Shown here: positions 1-11,524 of the stretch, in pieces
How positions within the stretch are numbered: the first letter of the stretch is position 1
How the letters are laid out: each line of letters opens with the position of its first letter
DNA from: Macrolepiota albuminosa
Lineage: Eukaryota > Basidiomycota > Agaricomycetes > Agaricales > Agaricaceae
NCBI GenBank assembly: GCA_027475525.1
Contig: JAMWFC010000046.1
Location: 1,364,001-1,428,000, forward strand
Length of the DNA stretch: 64,000 nucleotides
Direction: 5' to 3'
Position numbers and translations under genes: made by a program
Notes under the pieces: generated by a model
What the model was told of the DNA's origin: nothing
What the model saw: the letters and a program-made list of their open reading frames with translations, nothing else
Database searches by the model: none

Positions 1-2600
1 AGAAGACACCGGATAGATAGTATTTCGCTTTCCTCTGGCTTTGGTAGCAATATGCCGGGCGAAGTAGCAGAGGATATATACGACGTTGTGTAATCAAACG
101 TGAAGCCATAGTAGAACATTAAGTCAATGAGGAGGAAGCCAAGCGATTCTGACTCCATAGGCTTGTCGATATACTCATGTGAACGATTACTTGGATTTGC
201 CTATATGTGGACATAATTAACAGCGAAACGAAGGAGAGCATTAGTTGTACCTGAAGAAAGTGGATACACAAACAAACTAGAGCATAACTTCCCATTCCCC
301 CTCTGGAGGCGTCATTTAACTTTCTCTGACGCAAAAATCCCTTTAAGAGGAATACAAGTGGTCGGAGGGCAGGCATCCTTGCGAGATAGTCATTGATGAC
401 TTCAACTCCCCTGGCCCCCGACTCGTCATTGACATTGATATCAACGCTGAGGGAGCCTGTAAAGGGTCAAAACTCCTACGTCTACCATATTACAATTGTC
501 ACGATTGCTGACCATATTCTTCTCTGATTGCCAAGATAAGGATGGGTACTTTTGCGTGATGATTTACGAAGACATGATTCGTAAATGTCGATGACCTGAA
601 TTGGCTAGAGAGTTGAAATAACACCCTCTTAACGTCGCTTATGCATGGTAACTCTATAGCCACGTCTAGATCACTAAGTGTAAATTAGTACGTTATATGG
701 GAACATATCGAGAAAACACTAACCTTGTTGGTAGACAGAGACCTGTCGCAGAACTCCCGTACACACTGACCGCCGCACTGTGGAACCTTCTATGTATCAC
801 CCTTCGTATCTCTGACATCAACAGTTCACGAGCCTTCTTTTCATTAGACGTTTGTTGCATGTACGTGAGATACGTGAGTATTTCGTGGTGCAACCTGGTT
901 CATCGGAATCAACTCTGGTCCCCAATAGAAGACACAAACACGTACCTATGCTCCATGCTATTGTATTCCAAGTCCTTGTTGAAGAGATTCATCCATGGTG
1001 TCTCCCTCAACTCGTCCATTTTTGCTGGAGGAGTCGATGGTGATGTCATGTTGACTGATCCGGCCCGTATACAAGACAATTTGTCCTGCTTCCGCCGCCT
1101 TGGAAAACTTCCCTCTTTGATAGAGCTATGAGTCGGGTATGGCAAACTTGTAATTGACCGCCTGCGATCTTCGCGGTTGTTATTAGAAATCGATGGTTCT
1201 TTCATGACATCAGGTAGAAACTCGACACTTTCGACTTTTCGTTCCCAAGAGACAAATACAAAGATATATGGAGAAAGTTTCCCCCAGAAAGCGATACTTG
1301 AGCCTGAACAACAGCAATTAGTAGCGTGGGGATGACGAAAGCTTCAGCCTGAGAACGCGTTACGCGCGCGTACATATGACAGAAAGGAGGTGATGTGGCT
1401 GTGCTGCCACTTGACAGAAATGATCCTTTTTTCAATTAGTCGAACTTTTGCGCCTTGGCCCACTTTCGTAACACTGCATACAAGAATAATCGAACGCAGC
1501 TACGCTATAGACGTACTTCTACTATCGAATGGCGTAGACTCTGCATACCCTGAGTCAGGTTCCGCGGCGCGTCCTTCTATGCATCCTAGCTGATCCTCCG
1601 GAGTTACCATCAGGACGAGTGCTACCATATAAATCCAGTAGATGGAAATCTTACATTTCAATACCCATTTGACAATTCAAGGACATCATGTTAAGGCCCA
1701 TCAAGTTGGATCTCTGGCCTCTGCTGTTCACGTTGATTTGTTGTCACACACGAGCTTGTTATTGAGCTTGTTATTATGCTAAGGCTTTAACCGCGAAAAC
1801 TGTGGAAATGTGGTGTACGATGTAGAGCGAACTTTGAAGTCAGGCATACACGAGGACGTAGACGATTTCCAAACCCGTAAAACCCATATGGGCCACCAAA
1901 ACCCTTCTTATGTCCATTCGCAACGAGTCTTTCCAGATGGTCGCCAAGAACTGGTTACACAATTGACGTATTCGGCAATTTAGATACGAAAATCTGGATA
2001 CTCCTTGCATTATTTCAGATTATTGATTTGACACAGTTGGAATGCCTTCGCATCTGATTTCTCTATATGACAGTCGGTGGTCACGTTCAACGGTCGCGCC
2101 CACGAATCCACTGATCTACATGCGCACTCGAAAACACGCCTTATCCATGCTGAGGCTAAGGATGTCGATATGCCAACATGTCCACTACACTTTGTTGACC
2201 TTTCTCCCCTTCTAACGACTCCAAATATATTGAAGATTCCACCATGAGATTTTCTCAAATGGATAATAACAATCCTGGCCGAAATCAGCGCTCGATGGCG
2301 AGGCGTACGAAAAAGCAAAAGGTGTTGTTGCGTCCACTGACTTGGTCTGGCGTTCAAGGCCGACATTACTCAAGTTGCTTTTTCAGAGACCGCTCCTTTT
2401 GACTGCCAATGCGCAAAAACCCCAGAAAGCTGTGAAAGCCAAGCCTAAATCAGAGGCTCAGGAGCGGTCAATTGTAACCAATATCCTTTCTCTTTCGTCT
2501 TTGTTATACTAAGCCCTCGCCGCAGCAAGTTAGTGTCACCGTCAATCTGAATGTAGTCTGTGCCATCTTTATATCCAATAATTTCCATCAATCAACTGAC
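1..2600. other. No supportable gene
   Basis: Only short open frames without recognisable domains are present on either strand. The longest is a 144-codon plus frame at 697-1131, overlapped by an equally weak minus frame. I saw no convincing chain of exons joined by GT-AG introns, no membrane segment, no repeat and no RNA gene. The stretch may hold a lineage-specific or decayed gene. Confidence 0.5.
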
Positions 2601-2622
2601 ACGGGCCTAGCCTTCGACGATT

Positions 2623-3782
2623 TTGTGTAACCTGACTGCAGATACACTGGAGACTACTATTAGATTCGGTATCACCGACATCATCCAGACAAGCGTAACT
2701 AATGGAATCCAGGCAGCATTGATCAGAAGGATTCTTGAAGAAGCGTCAGGTGCTCCAGCAGACGGTAGAGAAATGGAGGGTAATTCTCCAGAGGGAGAGT
2801 TATCCATTCCCCAGCATCTGATAGATGAAGAGACGGTTGAACCATCTATAAAGCTTGAAGATAACATGGGCCCACAGACTGCCAACAAAAACACGGTTGC
2901 AGAGCCCTATTACTGCGAGGACCAAGTTTCTGTGTCTTCTCCATCTCGAACCCAATTACCGCCCTCACAATATGAGTCCGTATCGGAACAGGAAGATTCT
3001 ATTACTCTGACATCAGGACCGGCTCAACCACATATTTTCGACGCCTCATCTTTTTCGTCTTCCTGCGATAAATGTCAAAGCACACTGTCATTTCACTTTC
3101 CAACTGCCAATCCCGTTCCATCTAACTTGCTATCGTCACCAGCTACAGTATCATCTTCAGATACCCCAAGCAATGGTGCGAATGATCTAGGTGCTTCGAC
3201 CATACTCCCAATACATCGCTTGCCAATGGGAAAGCAGATGGTATTAGCACATGGGTCAACACTGCTAGTACCTGTCATTAAGAACTATGGGTTTGTCTGA
3301 CGTTTCCCATTTACAGAGCAGTCCGAGCCATAGTTGTTCATCTGTATAATGATCCACACTCGCCTTTGAAGGAGGTACAGACTTGGGATGTGCATCCGCA
3401 CTCGAACAACACATTCAGGCGAGATTTATGGAATGCTGGCTACAGATGGGTGAGATGCTTGAGCTTCTTTTCTCTGAATATCGTTTGATCCCTCTTTTGT
3501 TCCAGCATTCGGACTCAAGCGACTCTGTAGTATTCGTGGCTCAGTATCGGACATTCTCATGGGAGTGTTTAGAGCCTTTTACGGTCCAAGAAGGCAGAGA
3601 GACCAAACCGTTCATTCTCTATAGTATGATTTCGATTTTTTAAACAATTCATTGCTGCGCTTTTGACTCATTCAATTAGGGCGTCCTACTGGTCGTTTGG
3701 GTATATTATTGGGGACCGGTCTCGGTTTCCTCATGCATCTAATATCCGTGATTCTCTTCATGTGGCAGCCATGGAGGACTGA
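2623..3782 (+). CDS. Hypothetical protein, multi-exon, function unknown
   Basis: I do not recognise this protein. An open frame from 2623 encodes about 210 residues rich in Ser, Pro and Glu that look disordered, then a more ordered stretch (HRLPMGKQMVLAHG). Joining it to exons at about 3317-3374, 3418-3624 and 3680-3782 keeps one frame through residues such as AVRAIVVHLYNDPHSP and ends at TGA 3780-3782. The first intron boundary is uncertain: a donor at 3255 gives a normal 62-bp intron, while the donor at 3291 would give an implausible 26 bp. Further exons may lie upstream, since a CTGCAG acceptor-like site at about 2637 opens straight into the frame. The frame continuity across introns is the main support. 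Confidence 0.45.
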
Positions 3783-4254
3783 TTTCCTGGGTTCCTTACA
3801 TGCATTCTTAAGCAATTTTCTACCTATGGTAGCCCAGTGGTGGATGAGAACTGAATTGAAGCGCTCTGGCGAGCGGATAATTGATCCTTATCTTAATTCA
3901 TTCTACAGGCTCAATCCCTGGCATCTTCTGTACTCGTGACTTGTAGTCATTGGTATTTTATAATGATCGCTGTAATTTAATCGGGCTACCGTTGCCCTTT
4001 GCTTCTTCTAAGATTGTGCGACTAAAGATGGGTCCGCTGTGTGAAGTATCGAAAAAGTACATGATGATGAATGTCTGGCGATTTGCAGTCCCTGAATTCC
4101 TTATATAGCTCGTGTCTCCACAACCTCAGAAAGGATAAGTTACTCAAATGATCCCCTATGCCTCCAGTTCCAGATAGGCTTCCTGCCGCAATCGTTTTGC
4201 ATCACGTCGATGTTTCATCGCATGATAATCAGATTCACCTGAAAAAGAATTAGA

Positions 4255-4642
4255 TTAATTATAATATGGGTTGTGACTGTTCTTGCTTATTAGTAGTAGG
4301 ACCGGTTGTGCAACTCCCTGAATTTCTGAAATACACAAGTCGAGCATGGCGTACCAAATGGGAGGGCAACCATCGTATATTAGACATTCGAAGTAGCCAT
4401 CTCGTTTGCGTCCCTAGAAGCCAGTGTCGGAACAAGAACTGCTAATGATAAAAGAAAGAAAGGCATACTAGATATACTTCGCCAGGTTTGATTGAATTCA
4501 ACTTACTTGGGTCCAAAGAAAAGTCGGATTCAAGAGCAATCGTCCAATTCCGGACGATGCGATGTTCCTCTTCATCAAAGTCCCGGATTTGACGAACAAC
4601 AATTCTTGTCAGAATCGGTGAATTGGAAGGAGATGGGTGCAA
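4255..4642 (-). CDS. Hypothetical protein, partial model (paralogue 1)
   Basis: I do not recognise this protein. On the minus strand a frame from 4642 encodes a charged segment ending in LDPSKLNSIKPGEVYL. It splices from a GTATGC donor to a CTAG acceptor near 4412 and continues with GRKRDGYFECLIYDGC to TAA at 4255-4257. The 5' end is not resolved; further coding sequence probably lies up to about 4950 (frame with STSTWEESWFSNVLS). The segment resembles the gene about 600 bp upstream (LDLTKISWVKEGDIFLV), so the two look like tandem duplicates. Confidence 0.35.
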
Positions 4643-5134
4643 GAGAACTTACACTGTTTCTGAGGAGTCAGGAGGTCTGGGTACATCGTTGTTAGCCATA
4701 TCACATTGGGAAAGCCAAATTATTGAGCTCACTCCAGGTATGAATCTACTGCTTTGCGTTTGCTTGAGTAGGGTCAGAAATACTCAGCTTTCAATGACGG
4801 TTCGACTATATTTACCTTGAATCTATGGGCAACACGAGACCGTGAAGTTGTCCCTCTCTGGGATAAGACGTTGGAGAACCAGGACTCTTCCCATGTACTT
4901 GTAGAATTTGTATACGATCTGCCCCTACGCCAGAAAGATTGAATACTGGCTTCTTAATAAGAAGTTTATGAATTACTTATGATCGGAAGAACAGCAGTTC
5001 CATTGTATATCCGAAGCAAGGTTGTCCACTTTTCAGACGGTATGATTGGGGATATTGAGGGGTGAATGAGATTAGTGTATATACCACGGATGGAGGTACA
5101 GGCCTTTAATACTACTCGTCAAATACTTCACTTG

Positions 5135-5460
5135 AGAATATATATTGAGAACAAACCAAAAATATGTCTCCCTCCTTCACCCAGCTGATTTTGGTAAGAT
5201 CTAACGAACCATCGGGCTCAATAGTCGGGTCGAAAGTCTGGATGATTGTTGGGTTCTCTTGTTCAGGATCTTCGATCTCTACAATGGAAAACCTAAGGCC
5301 CCACGTCGATAGCCAAGGCATAGAGTAGAGAGACATAGAAACTTACGGCATACCCTGATATCGCAGTGGTACACAATACGAGAACTGCTGATCCACAATA
5401 AATTGAACCCATAGAAACCAAACTTGTGATTCAGCCACGTTCCCGGCTGTACGGCCCGGG
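5135..5460 (-). CDS. Hypothetical protein, partial model (paralogue 2)
   Basis: I do not recognise this protein. Reading minus from about 5460, one exon runs through ESQVWFLWVQFIVDQQFSYC and ends at a GTAAGT donor near 5345. The CTTAG acceptor near 5294 then continues in frame with FSIVEIEDPEQENPTIIQTF. The tail LDLTKISWVKEGDIFLV matches the motif of the neighbouring gene at 4255-4642, including spacing of charged and aromatic residues. The start and last exon are not resolved. Tandem duplication of a small lineage-specific gene is an inference from this similarity. Confidence 0.33.
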
Positions 5461-5681
5461 CCAAGGATGTCAAGAGTTTGGAGAAGGAAATATTATGTCG
5501 TTCTAGGAAACAGATCTTATTCTAACTTATTGAACACTTACAGATCTGATGGCTATATGTCCCATGGTGAGAGAAAAAGCGGATGTTCAACTGGAACAAT
5601 TACGTCAGGAAATCAATTGTACTGGTATCCACGACCTCTTGAGTATAAAACCAACACGCCTCAGTGGAATTGGAGCCCATC

Positions 5682-6168
5682 ATGGCAACGACTAGTCTTT
5701 CTGCTACACACCCCCCTGCAAGTAAGTGAATAAAACACTATATTGATGTAGCCTAATCCACACAACCCCACAGTGAAAGTGGGAGGTCGGCGTTTGTCCG
5801 TCTCTTCCCGTCCTAAGCCCGCAGCCCCTGCGTAAGTTCTCACTACTGAAATGAGGATATCTAACGCCTCGGCGTGTAGCGAGCCTACCACTGCCTCGCC
5901 TAGTCCTCCCACAGACTACCCGCGCCCTGTGCACACAACCACAGGTTCTGACGATCAGGTTCATGCGCCTCCTCCGCCCCACCATGAAGAAGAGCCTCCG
6001 AAGAAAGAGAAGAGGCACCAGAATCATGAACATGAGAAACACCTGCGTGACCTTGCACAGCGCAAGAATGAAGCTACGAGGCCGAGTAAGGATTTGATGA
6101 GTGGGAATAAGGGTTTTGGTGCTGCAGGGAGGATTGCTCAGCCTGCTGGAAGGTCATTGGCGATTTGA
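5682..6168 (+). CDS. Small disordered hypothetical protein, 128 aa
   Basis: Three exons (5682-5721, 5774-5831, 5880-6168) joined by two GTAAGT introns give an uninterrupted 128-residue protein beginning MATTSLSATHPPAMKVGGRR. It has no signal peptide or membrane segment. The middle is rich in Pro, His, Glu and Lys (PPPPHHEEEPPKKEKRHQNH) and should be disordered. The C-terminus, LMSGNKGFGAAGRIAQPAG, is Gly/Ala-rich and looks like the constrained part. Both introns are short with good consensus and the phases match, which supports the model. I assign no function. Confidence 0.7.
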
Positions 6169-6436
6169 GGAGGATTGAAAGTGTTTCTTTGAGTTGGAAT
6201 TATTGGGGGAACAGAAGAATCTAAAGACCAATGTATTGTATCAGCTAACCGACAGTCGCAACGAAGTCTGACGAATGAAACATGTACTACCACCGTATTG
6301 TTTATAACATTCATATTTTGAGTTGAAAAAGACTTTGAAATGATCGAACGAAAGCAAAATGTATTTCTGGTGCGAAGAACCATATATAAATCTATTCTGT
6401 GCAAGTAAAAATCAAAGTAAGAATACGCGAATATTA

Positions 6437-6610
6437 GTGCCAAAGAGTCGGATCCACCGCGGCGAGCAACGAACGAGGTCCGATAGCGACATGGCACAGT
6501 ATCCACTAGAGTTTGATCGGCTCTAGCGGGAGAGGTTATTCTTGCAAACATTTCTACGCCCATCCTTTCATTCGCTTTTCAGCGTGTAAGGTGGGTTCTA
6601 ACAGAATGCG
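6437..6610. ncRNA. Candidate structured RNA, copy 2 (outside the gene)
   Basis: This stretch resembles the intron segment at 7027-7195 over most of its length, sharing blocks such as CCAAAGAGTCGG, CGATAGCGACATGGC, TTGCAAAC and CATCCTTTCAT. Two hairpins keep pairing but change sequence between copies. One is CTAGAG/CTCTAG at 6506-6511 and 6521-6526 around a TTTGATC loop. The other is CGCT/AGCG at 6573-6576 and 6581-6584. The pattern suggests selection on RNA structure. It lies downstream of the eL28 stop and is not part of its coding exons. Strand is not certain; minus is favoured because the other copy sits in a minus-strand intron. Confidence 0.45.
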
Positions 6611-6833
6611 TTTCATCCTCGAACAAAGGAATTAAGAAGAGGAGTGAGAAGAGAGGAAAGAGAATGACAAGGACATTGCTCTACACCAAAGGTTGGAAGA
6701 CTCACGAAAACTCACACAGCAACAGATCAATCGAGGAGTCATGTATACATGGGTCGGCATATCAGGGCATACACATATGTGTGATGTTGTGTGTGACATG
6801 GTAGGAGATGGAAATGCAGACGCAAGTAGACGT

Positions 6834-7763
6834 TTACTCGGAGGTAGCCTCGACGGCCTGAGCCTTCTTGCCCCTGACCTTCTTCGGTAGTGTCGGCTTG
6901 GGTTCTTTTTGTGCGGCGACGAGAGCGGAAACGCGGGCAAGGGCAGCCTGAATAAGCAAAACATGTTAGTATCGTGCCTTCTGTGTTTAGAGTAAGGAGA
7001 AGAAAGAAATAACGACAGAGAAGTACGTTAGCACCAAAGAGTCGGTACACCGCGACGAGCATCGAACGGGGCCCGATAGCGACATGGCGCATTACTAATT
7101 GAGGTTTGATCTTCCTCAACGAGTCAGTTTATCTTGCAAACGTTATCCACACCCATCCTTTCATGAATTGTTCAGGTAGGTTCTACTATAGAGTGCGACT
7201 GACTTCGAAAAGCCACAAACGAAAAAGAACAAGAAAGTAAGACTGAGAATAGGCACTCACAGTTCGGAGGTCAGGGCGGTATCCGCGCTTAGCATACTGA
7301 GAGACGATACCCTGTGCACGACGCGATCCTGACCGGGGGCGGATGGAGGACTTGGCGTAAGCGGTCTTGACGGCGCCAGCGACGGCTTTTGTCTTGCGGG
7401 CAGTGATTTGGACGCCAGAGGGTGAGTCGGTGATGTCGAGGGTCTATGGCACCATAAAAATCAGGATTTTGGCAAGAATGGTCTATATACCTTCGCGTTG
7501 GCGAGACCGGAGAATTTGTAGGAGTGGAGGTTGCGAAGGTTACCCTATCCATGAAATAAAGACATCAGCGCATCAGCATTACTAGAACGCTGTAAGACAC
7601 GTACAGGCTCCTTGGAGAACACCGGTCCCTCGACAACTCGCTTGACGATGAACGAGTTGTTCTTCTACAAAATCAGATCCAGAAAATCAACTTTTTAAAA
7701 CCATAAGGAATGCAGAAAGACGGCACGAACGCGGAGGAGGAGCCACTGGAGATCTGAGGACAT
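6834..7763 (-). CDS. 60S ribosomal protein eL28 (L28e), 147 aa
   Basis: A component of the large cytosolic ribosomal subunit. Five exons on the minus strand (7763-7731, 7664-7605, 7544-7491, 7443-7261, 6947-6834) join in perfect phase to 147 residues. The N-terminus MSSDLQWLLLR followed by KNNSFIVKR is typical of L28e. NLRNLHSYKFSGLAN, AYAKSSIRPRSGSRRAQ and the basic C-terminus are also family-like. The length fits eukaryotic L28e, usually near 140 residues. The fourth intron (6948-7260) is unusually long for this genome at 313 bp and contains the structured-RNA candidate. Intron-hosted small RNAs in ribosomal protein genes are a known arrangement for snoRNAs. Confidence 0.95.
7027..7195 (-). 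ncRNA. Candidate structured RNA, copy 1 (inside eL28 intron 4)
   Basis: It occupies most of the long fourth intron of eL28. It aligns with the segment at 6437-6610. The hairpin at 7099-7104/7114-7119 (TTGAGG with CCTCAA) corresponds to CTAGAG/CTCTAG in the other copy, with the loop TTTGATC conserved. A second hairpin, TGAA/TTCA at 7164-7167/7171-7174, corresponds to CGCT/AGCG. Read on the host strand there is an ANANNA-like box (AGATAA, AGAATA in copy 2) near the middle, as in H/ACA snoRNAs, but I found no convincing ACA end. I could not match it to a known snRNA or snoRNA by eye. Confidence 0.5.
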
Positions 7764-7979
7764 TGTGAGCGATTTTGTGGAAGGCCGGCGGAAATTTGAA
7801 CTTCGGGTTAGGGGTGCCGCAATGGGGAAGTTGTGGCTGAGTGGTACTGTACAGCTGCTTTGCAGAGAGTGCTGCAAAACATGTACAAATACTCGGCTCC
7901 GGTTTGGGTGAGCGCCACGTCCTTGACGCCACCTGATTGACGCATCTGGTAGTTATTTAACTTTCACCTAGCTTTTTAC

Positions 7980-8890
7980 CATTATCTCTTCATTCACTGA
8001 TATCTTTCTGTTTGCACCACTGGTTTCATTGCACCCTGTGTCTGGCTTATATAACTTTTAACGGATGGTGTCCATGGTTATCTAGAATTCGTGAATGTAC
8101 AGGGCATTCATAGACAGCCTCTCTCCTAACAACCCATGCCTTTTCCGTCTTAACATGCCAATCATCTCAGATCTTGTACATCCATTTGAACAACGTGTTG
8201 GATCAGTTGGTGGAGATGATAAATCTCGACAGTTCGGGAACAATGATCCGAGTCCCTGCAGCTACGAACCAGGGGACACGCATACAACTCAATGAGAACT
8301 AAAACTGGTGCATGATGCCTTGTTGTTATATTTGACATACCTTGGTTTGATATTAGCTTTTCAACCAGTGAACAAGCGTGAATTTGTAACGTACACATGT
8401 CGCAAAGTGACCTTTTGAGTTCATGTATATACTCCAATACCGTGTCTACAGGAAACGCTCCGCGACAATCAGATCGACTATTTTCATCAAGGTCTGGAAG
8501 ACTACCCGCGAAATCAGGAATAAATGTCATATGTCAGGATTTTTCCTCCCTGCCAAGCATTCAAAATGACTTCGCGTGGCAAAAGAACCGATCTCTTCCC
8601 TGCTTCCGTTCGTCGACGTCATTTCACGACCTGCACTTTCTTCCACCACAAAATGAAACTTTCCGGCCGCCAGGAAGACGCTGTAGGCGCGCAAAACGCG
8701 TCACGAGGACATCCAATCGGCAACCCGAGCCTCTGCTTACTAATGCCAAGTGATGAAAACACGGCCATGTCGGAGTATTCTCCATGGGTGCCGCTTCTGG
8801 AGATCTAGTAAATTTCATCTTTTGTGTTAACTTTGCCCTGTCTTTACTCGTTCATTATCACTGGTCCTCCTCGGACTAGCTTGTCTCTTT
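7980..8890. other. No supportable gene
   Basis: Between eL28 and the polysaccharide deacetylase there are only overlapping short frames on both strands (for example 118 codons plus at 8397 and 122 codons minus at 8530). None has a recognisable domain or a convincing intron chain. The interval probably holds the promoters of the two flanking, divergently transcribed genes. Confidence 0.5.
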
Positions 8891-8893
8891 CTT

Positions 8894-8899
8894 TATAAG
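8894..8899 (+). promoter_or_regulatory. Possible TATA box of deacetylase gene
   Basis: TATAAG lies 73 bp upstream of the ATG at 8972, in a pyrimidine-rich context (TTGTCTCTTTCTTTATAAG). Confidence 0.35.
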
Positions 8900-8971
8900 C
8901 ACCTGTAATTGGGCAATTTTCCTACACGTCCTTTCTTTTTCTGGATACCGTTGAGACGACCCGTATCAAGG

Positions 8972-11059
8972 ATGCATCTTACGACGGCGGTTTTACACCT
9001 TTCCCTCTTTGCCCTGAGCTCTCTACTTGCTTCTGCACAGGATGGCTCAATTTCTGGCGCGACAAGCAGTCCTGCAGCTGCAGGATACTCATGCGATGCG
9101 TCCAAGTGCAAATTGCCCGACTGTAATTGCGCTAGCACCGACCCCCCAGGTGGCATCAAGCCCGTAAGTCACCAATATCCCCTGCGAAAATACTCGTGAC
9201 GATTTCTGATTTACTTTTTCCACAGTCCGATACGCCCCAGTTCATTGTCTTCACCGCAGATGATGCCCTTCAATCGTACACCCTCGACTCAGTCAATCAG
9301 TTTCTCGCTCACCGCAAGAACCCCAATGGTTGTACACCAAAAATGACTTACTTCACTTCCCTGAACTACACAAACTATACTCTCGTAACTGGTGCGTACG
9401 AATAACCACATTGCTCCGCGGAATTCAAGCATAAATCTAACGGTAACTTTTGATTAATTTTAGATTGGTATGTTGCTGGTAACGAAATTGCGGACCATAC
9501 GTAAGTGATTGCTTTTTCCGTGTGGCATTGCGTAACTTACGTATCCTGTTCTCGTCTAGCATGACACACGTCGGCACGCCATCAACAGCTGAAATAAATG
9601 GCAACTTGATCGCTCTGAACGCCCTTGCCGGGATTCCGTTCTCTTCGATCATGGGTTTCCGCGCTCCTTTCCTCAGCTATGATGCCCAGACCCTCAAGAA
9701 TCTTGCCGCGGCCTCTTTCACATATGACTCCAGTTCAGCTGCGTCGGTACCTGTGACAGATCCTAATACGGACGCCTACTGGCCATATACCCTTGATTAC
9801 GGCATGGCGAATAACTGCTTGACGAATACGGACACATGTAAAGGCGAGCCTAAACTTCCAGGTCTATGGGAAATTCCGATGTATGCGTTCTTTGATTCGC
9901 GCGGTGCCGATGGGCCTCATTTGATGGATCCGTGGCTGTAAGTTTCTTTAAGCATCAGTGGGACATGCGTTTATTATATTTCACATTTTTAGAGATGGTG
10001 CGGGAGGTAGTACGAGGGTCAATAACACGGCGACGCTTGAGTATATGAAGGCGACGTTCACCGATCACTACAATAATAAACGTCAGCCTATCGGCCTTTA
10101 CACCCATCCCATACATCTTTCGGTAAGATATAAATTGTCATTCACTTGGGAATTACTAGAATTATCTCTGTAGAAAACCTATCCTGGAGTTAGCCCCGAT
10201 CACAATATGATTGATATGATCAATGCGTTTTTGGATTGGGCTCAGGAGCAACAAAATGGTTTGTGAAGTCATCCACAAAGTCTCGTCTTTCTCTCAGCGG
10301 GCTTTTATATTTTTATTAGTGTGGATTGTTTCGAATGAGCAACTCCTTGCATGGGTGCGAAACCCTGTCCCGATCTCGCAGCTGGACACCGTCAGTGCTC
10401 TCAAGTGTTTTGTACCACAAGTTGACGCGTCTCAAAAAATCTGCAATGGTATCCCTCAAAACGAGGCCGGTATCCTCTCGCACTGCCAGTTCAGCGATTT
10501 CCCCTTCTACACATGCGTATGTATCGTCGCTGGCCCTCATAGTGCAGTGTTAATTCGTTATATATGGCTTCTAGTACGGTTGCCCCAAACAGCAACCCTC
10601 ACCGAGCAACCCCAACCCAGAACAGCAAGTGTCAGATGGTCAAGCGCTTCGCTATCGTAGTATGCACCTTCTTGCGTGTCCATACATCTTCACTGAGTTG
10701 TTCCCCAGTCCCATCCAACTGCACTACGCCCTTCTGGGACCCCATTGCCGGAAACTGTATCTGTACCTCGAAAACCTGCACAGTTGCTGATGCCTCACAA
10801 CCAATCGGGGTGCGTGATTCATTGTCTATTTTTACAGTCTCAAATCCCAACATACGTCTGTCCTCTGTCCACTCAGCCAAATGGCGCCAACTTGACTGGT
10901 GGAGGAATTGGTGGTGCCTTCCACGGTGGATCTTCCTCCCCATCGACTTATACTCCTTTCAACAACGGCGACCTCTCTACGTTTCCTCGAGATATATGGA
11001 CAGGCGTACTCCTCGTTTGCGTCTGTGCGATCTTGGGATCGTCCGATCTCTTCACATAA
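8972..11059 (+). CDS. Chitin-deacetylase-like polysaccharide deacetylase, GPI-anchored
   Basis: A predicted cell-surface enzyme of the NodB/carbohydrate esterase 4 family, which removes N-acetyl groups from chitin or chitooligomers in the fungal wall. Ten exons join in phase to 516 residues. Residues 1-22 are a signal peptide (MHLTTAVLHLSLFALSSLLA). A Cys-rich segment (SCDASKCKLPDCNCAS) follows. The NodB motifs appear in order: FTADDAL (motif 1, with A where TFDD enzymes have F), the metal-binding DHTMTH split by an intron, GFRAPF, and a YTHPIH motif. A Cys-rich linker and a Ser/Gly-rich tail end in a hydrophobic stretch (WTGVLLVCVCAILG), typical of GPI anchoring. The substrate is inferred from the family. 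Confidence 0.9.
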
Positions 11060-11524
11060 TTGTGATGTCTTCAGCAATAATATATACCACCCACCCTCAC
11101 GCACATAACTTATGTAAATACAAACAAGCGGACGCTGGTACGTCCACAGATAGGATATTGATAGGATACTGGCAATTTCTTGGACTTTTTTCTTCGGACT
11201 CTTTCTTTTCTGACCTACATCGTCTTGCACAAAGACCTTTGTTTCTGACACCTACTTACATCGCTCGTTTAGAATCATGTCGTCCCTGCACAATGATAGA
11301 GTATGTGGGCGAACCCCTAGGACCTAGGCCTCAGGCCTCGTTCAACGTTTAATCTTTTAACCCGGTTTTACCGGGCCGTGAAGCGCTCATCCATCACGTG
11401 AAAAATTTCCTCAGTTGTTCCGAGCTTGGATCTGCTGGGGGCTCGGCTCTTCGTGTTCGTATTAAGAATCTGCTCAGCCAGCCAGACTCTACCGGCTTTT
11501 GCCCATTTGGCGACCTCCCTCAGG

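Noticed and set aside
6437..7195. Similarity of the two segments as duplicated coding sequence
   Set aside because: The minus frames over both segments give unrelated peptides with different phases, while base pairing is preserved, so the constraint does not look like protein coding.
10564..11352. A 262-codon plus frame
   Set aside because: It runs through introns and in the wrong phase over the deacetylase exons; the spliced deacetylase frame explains the region.
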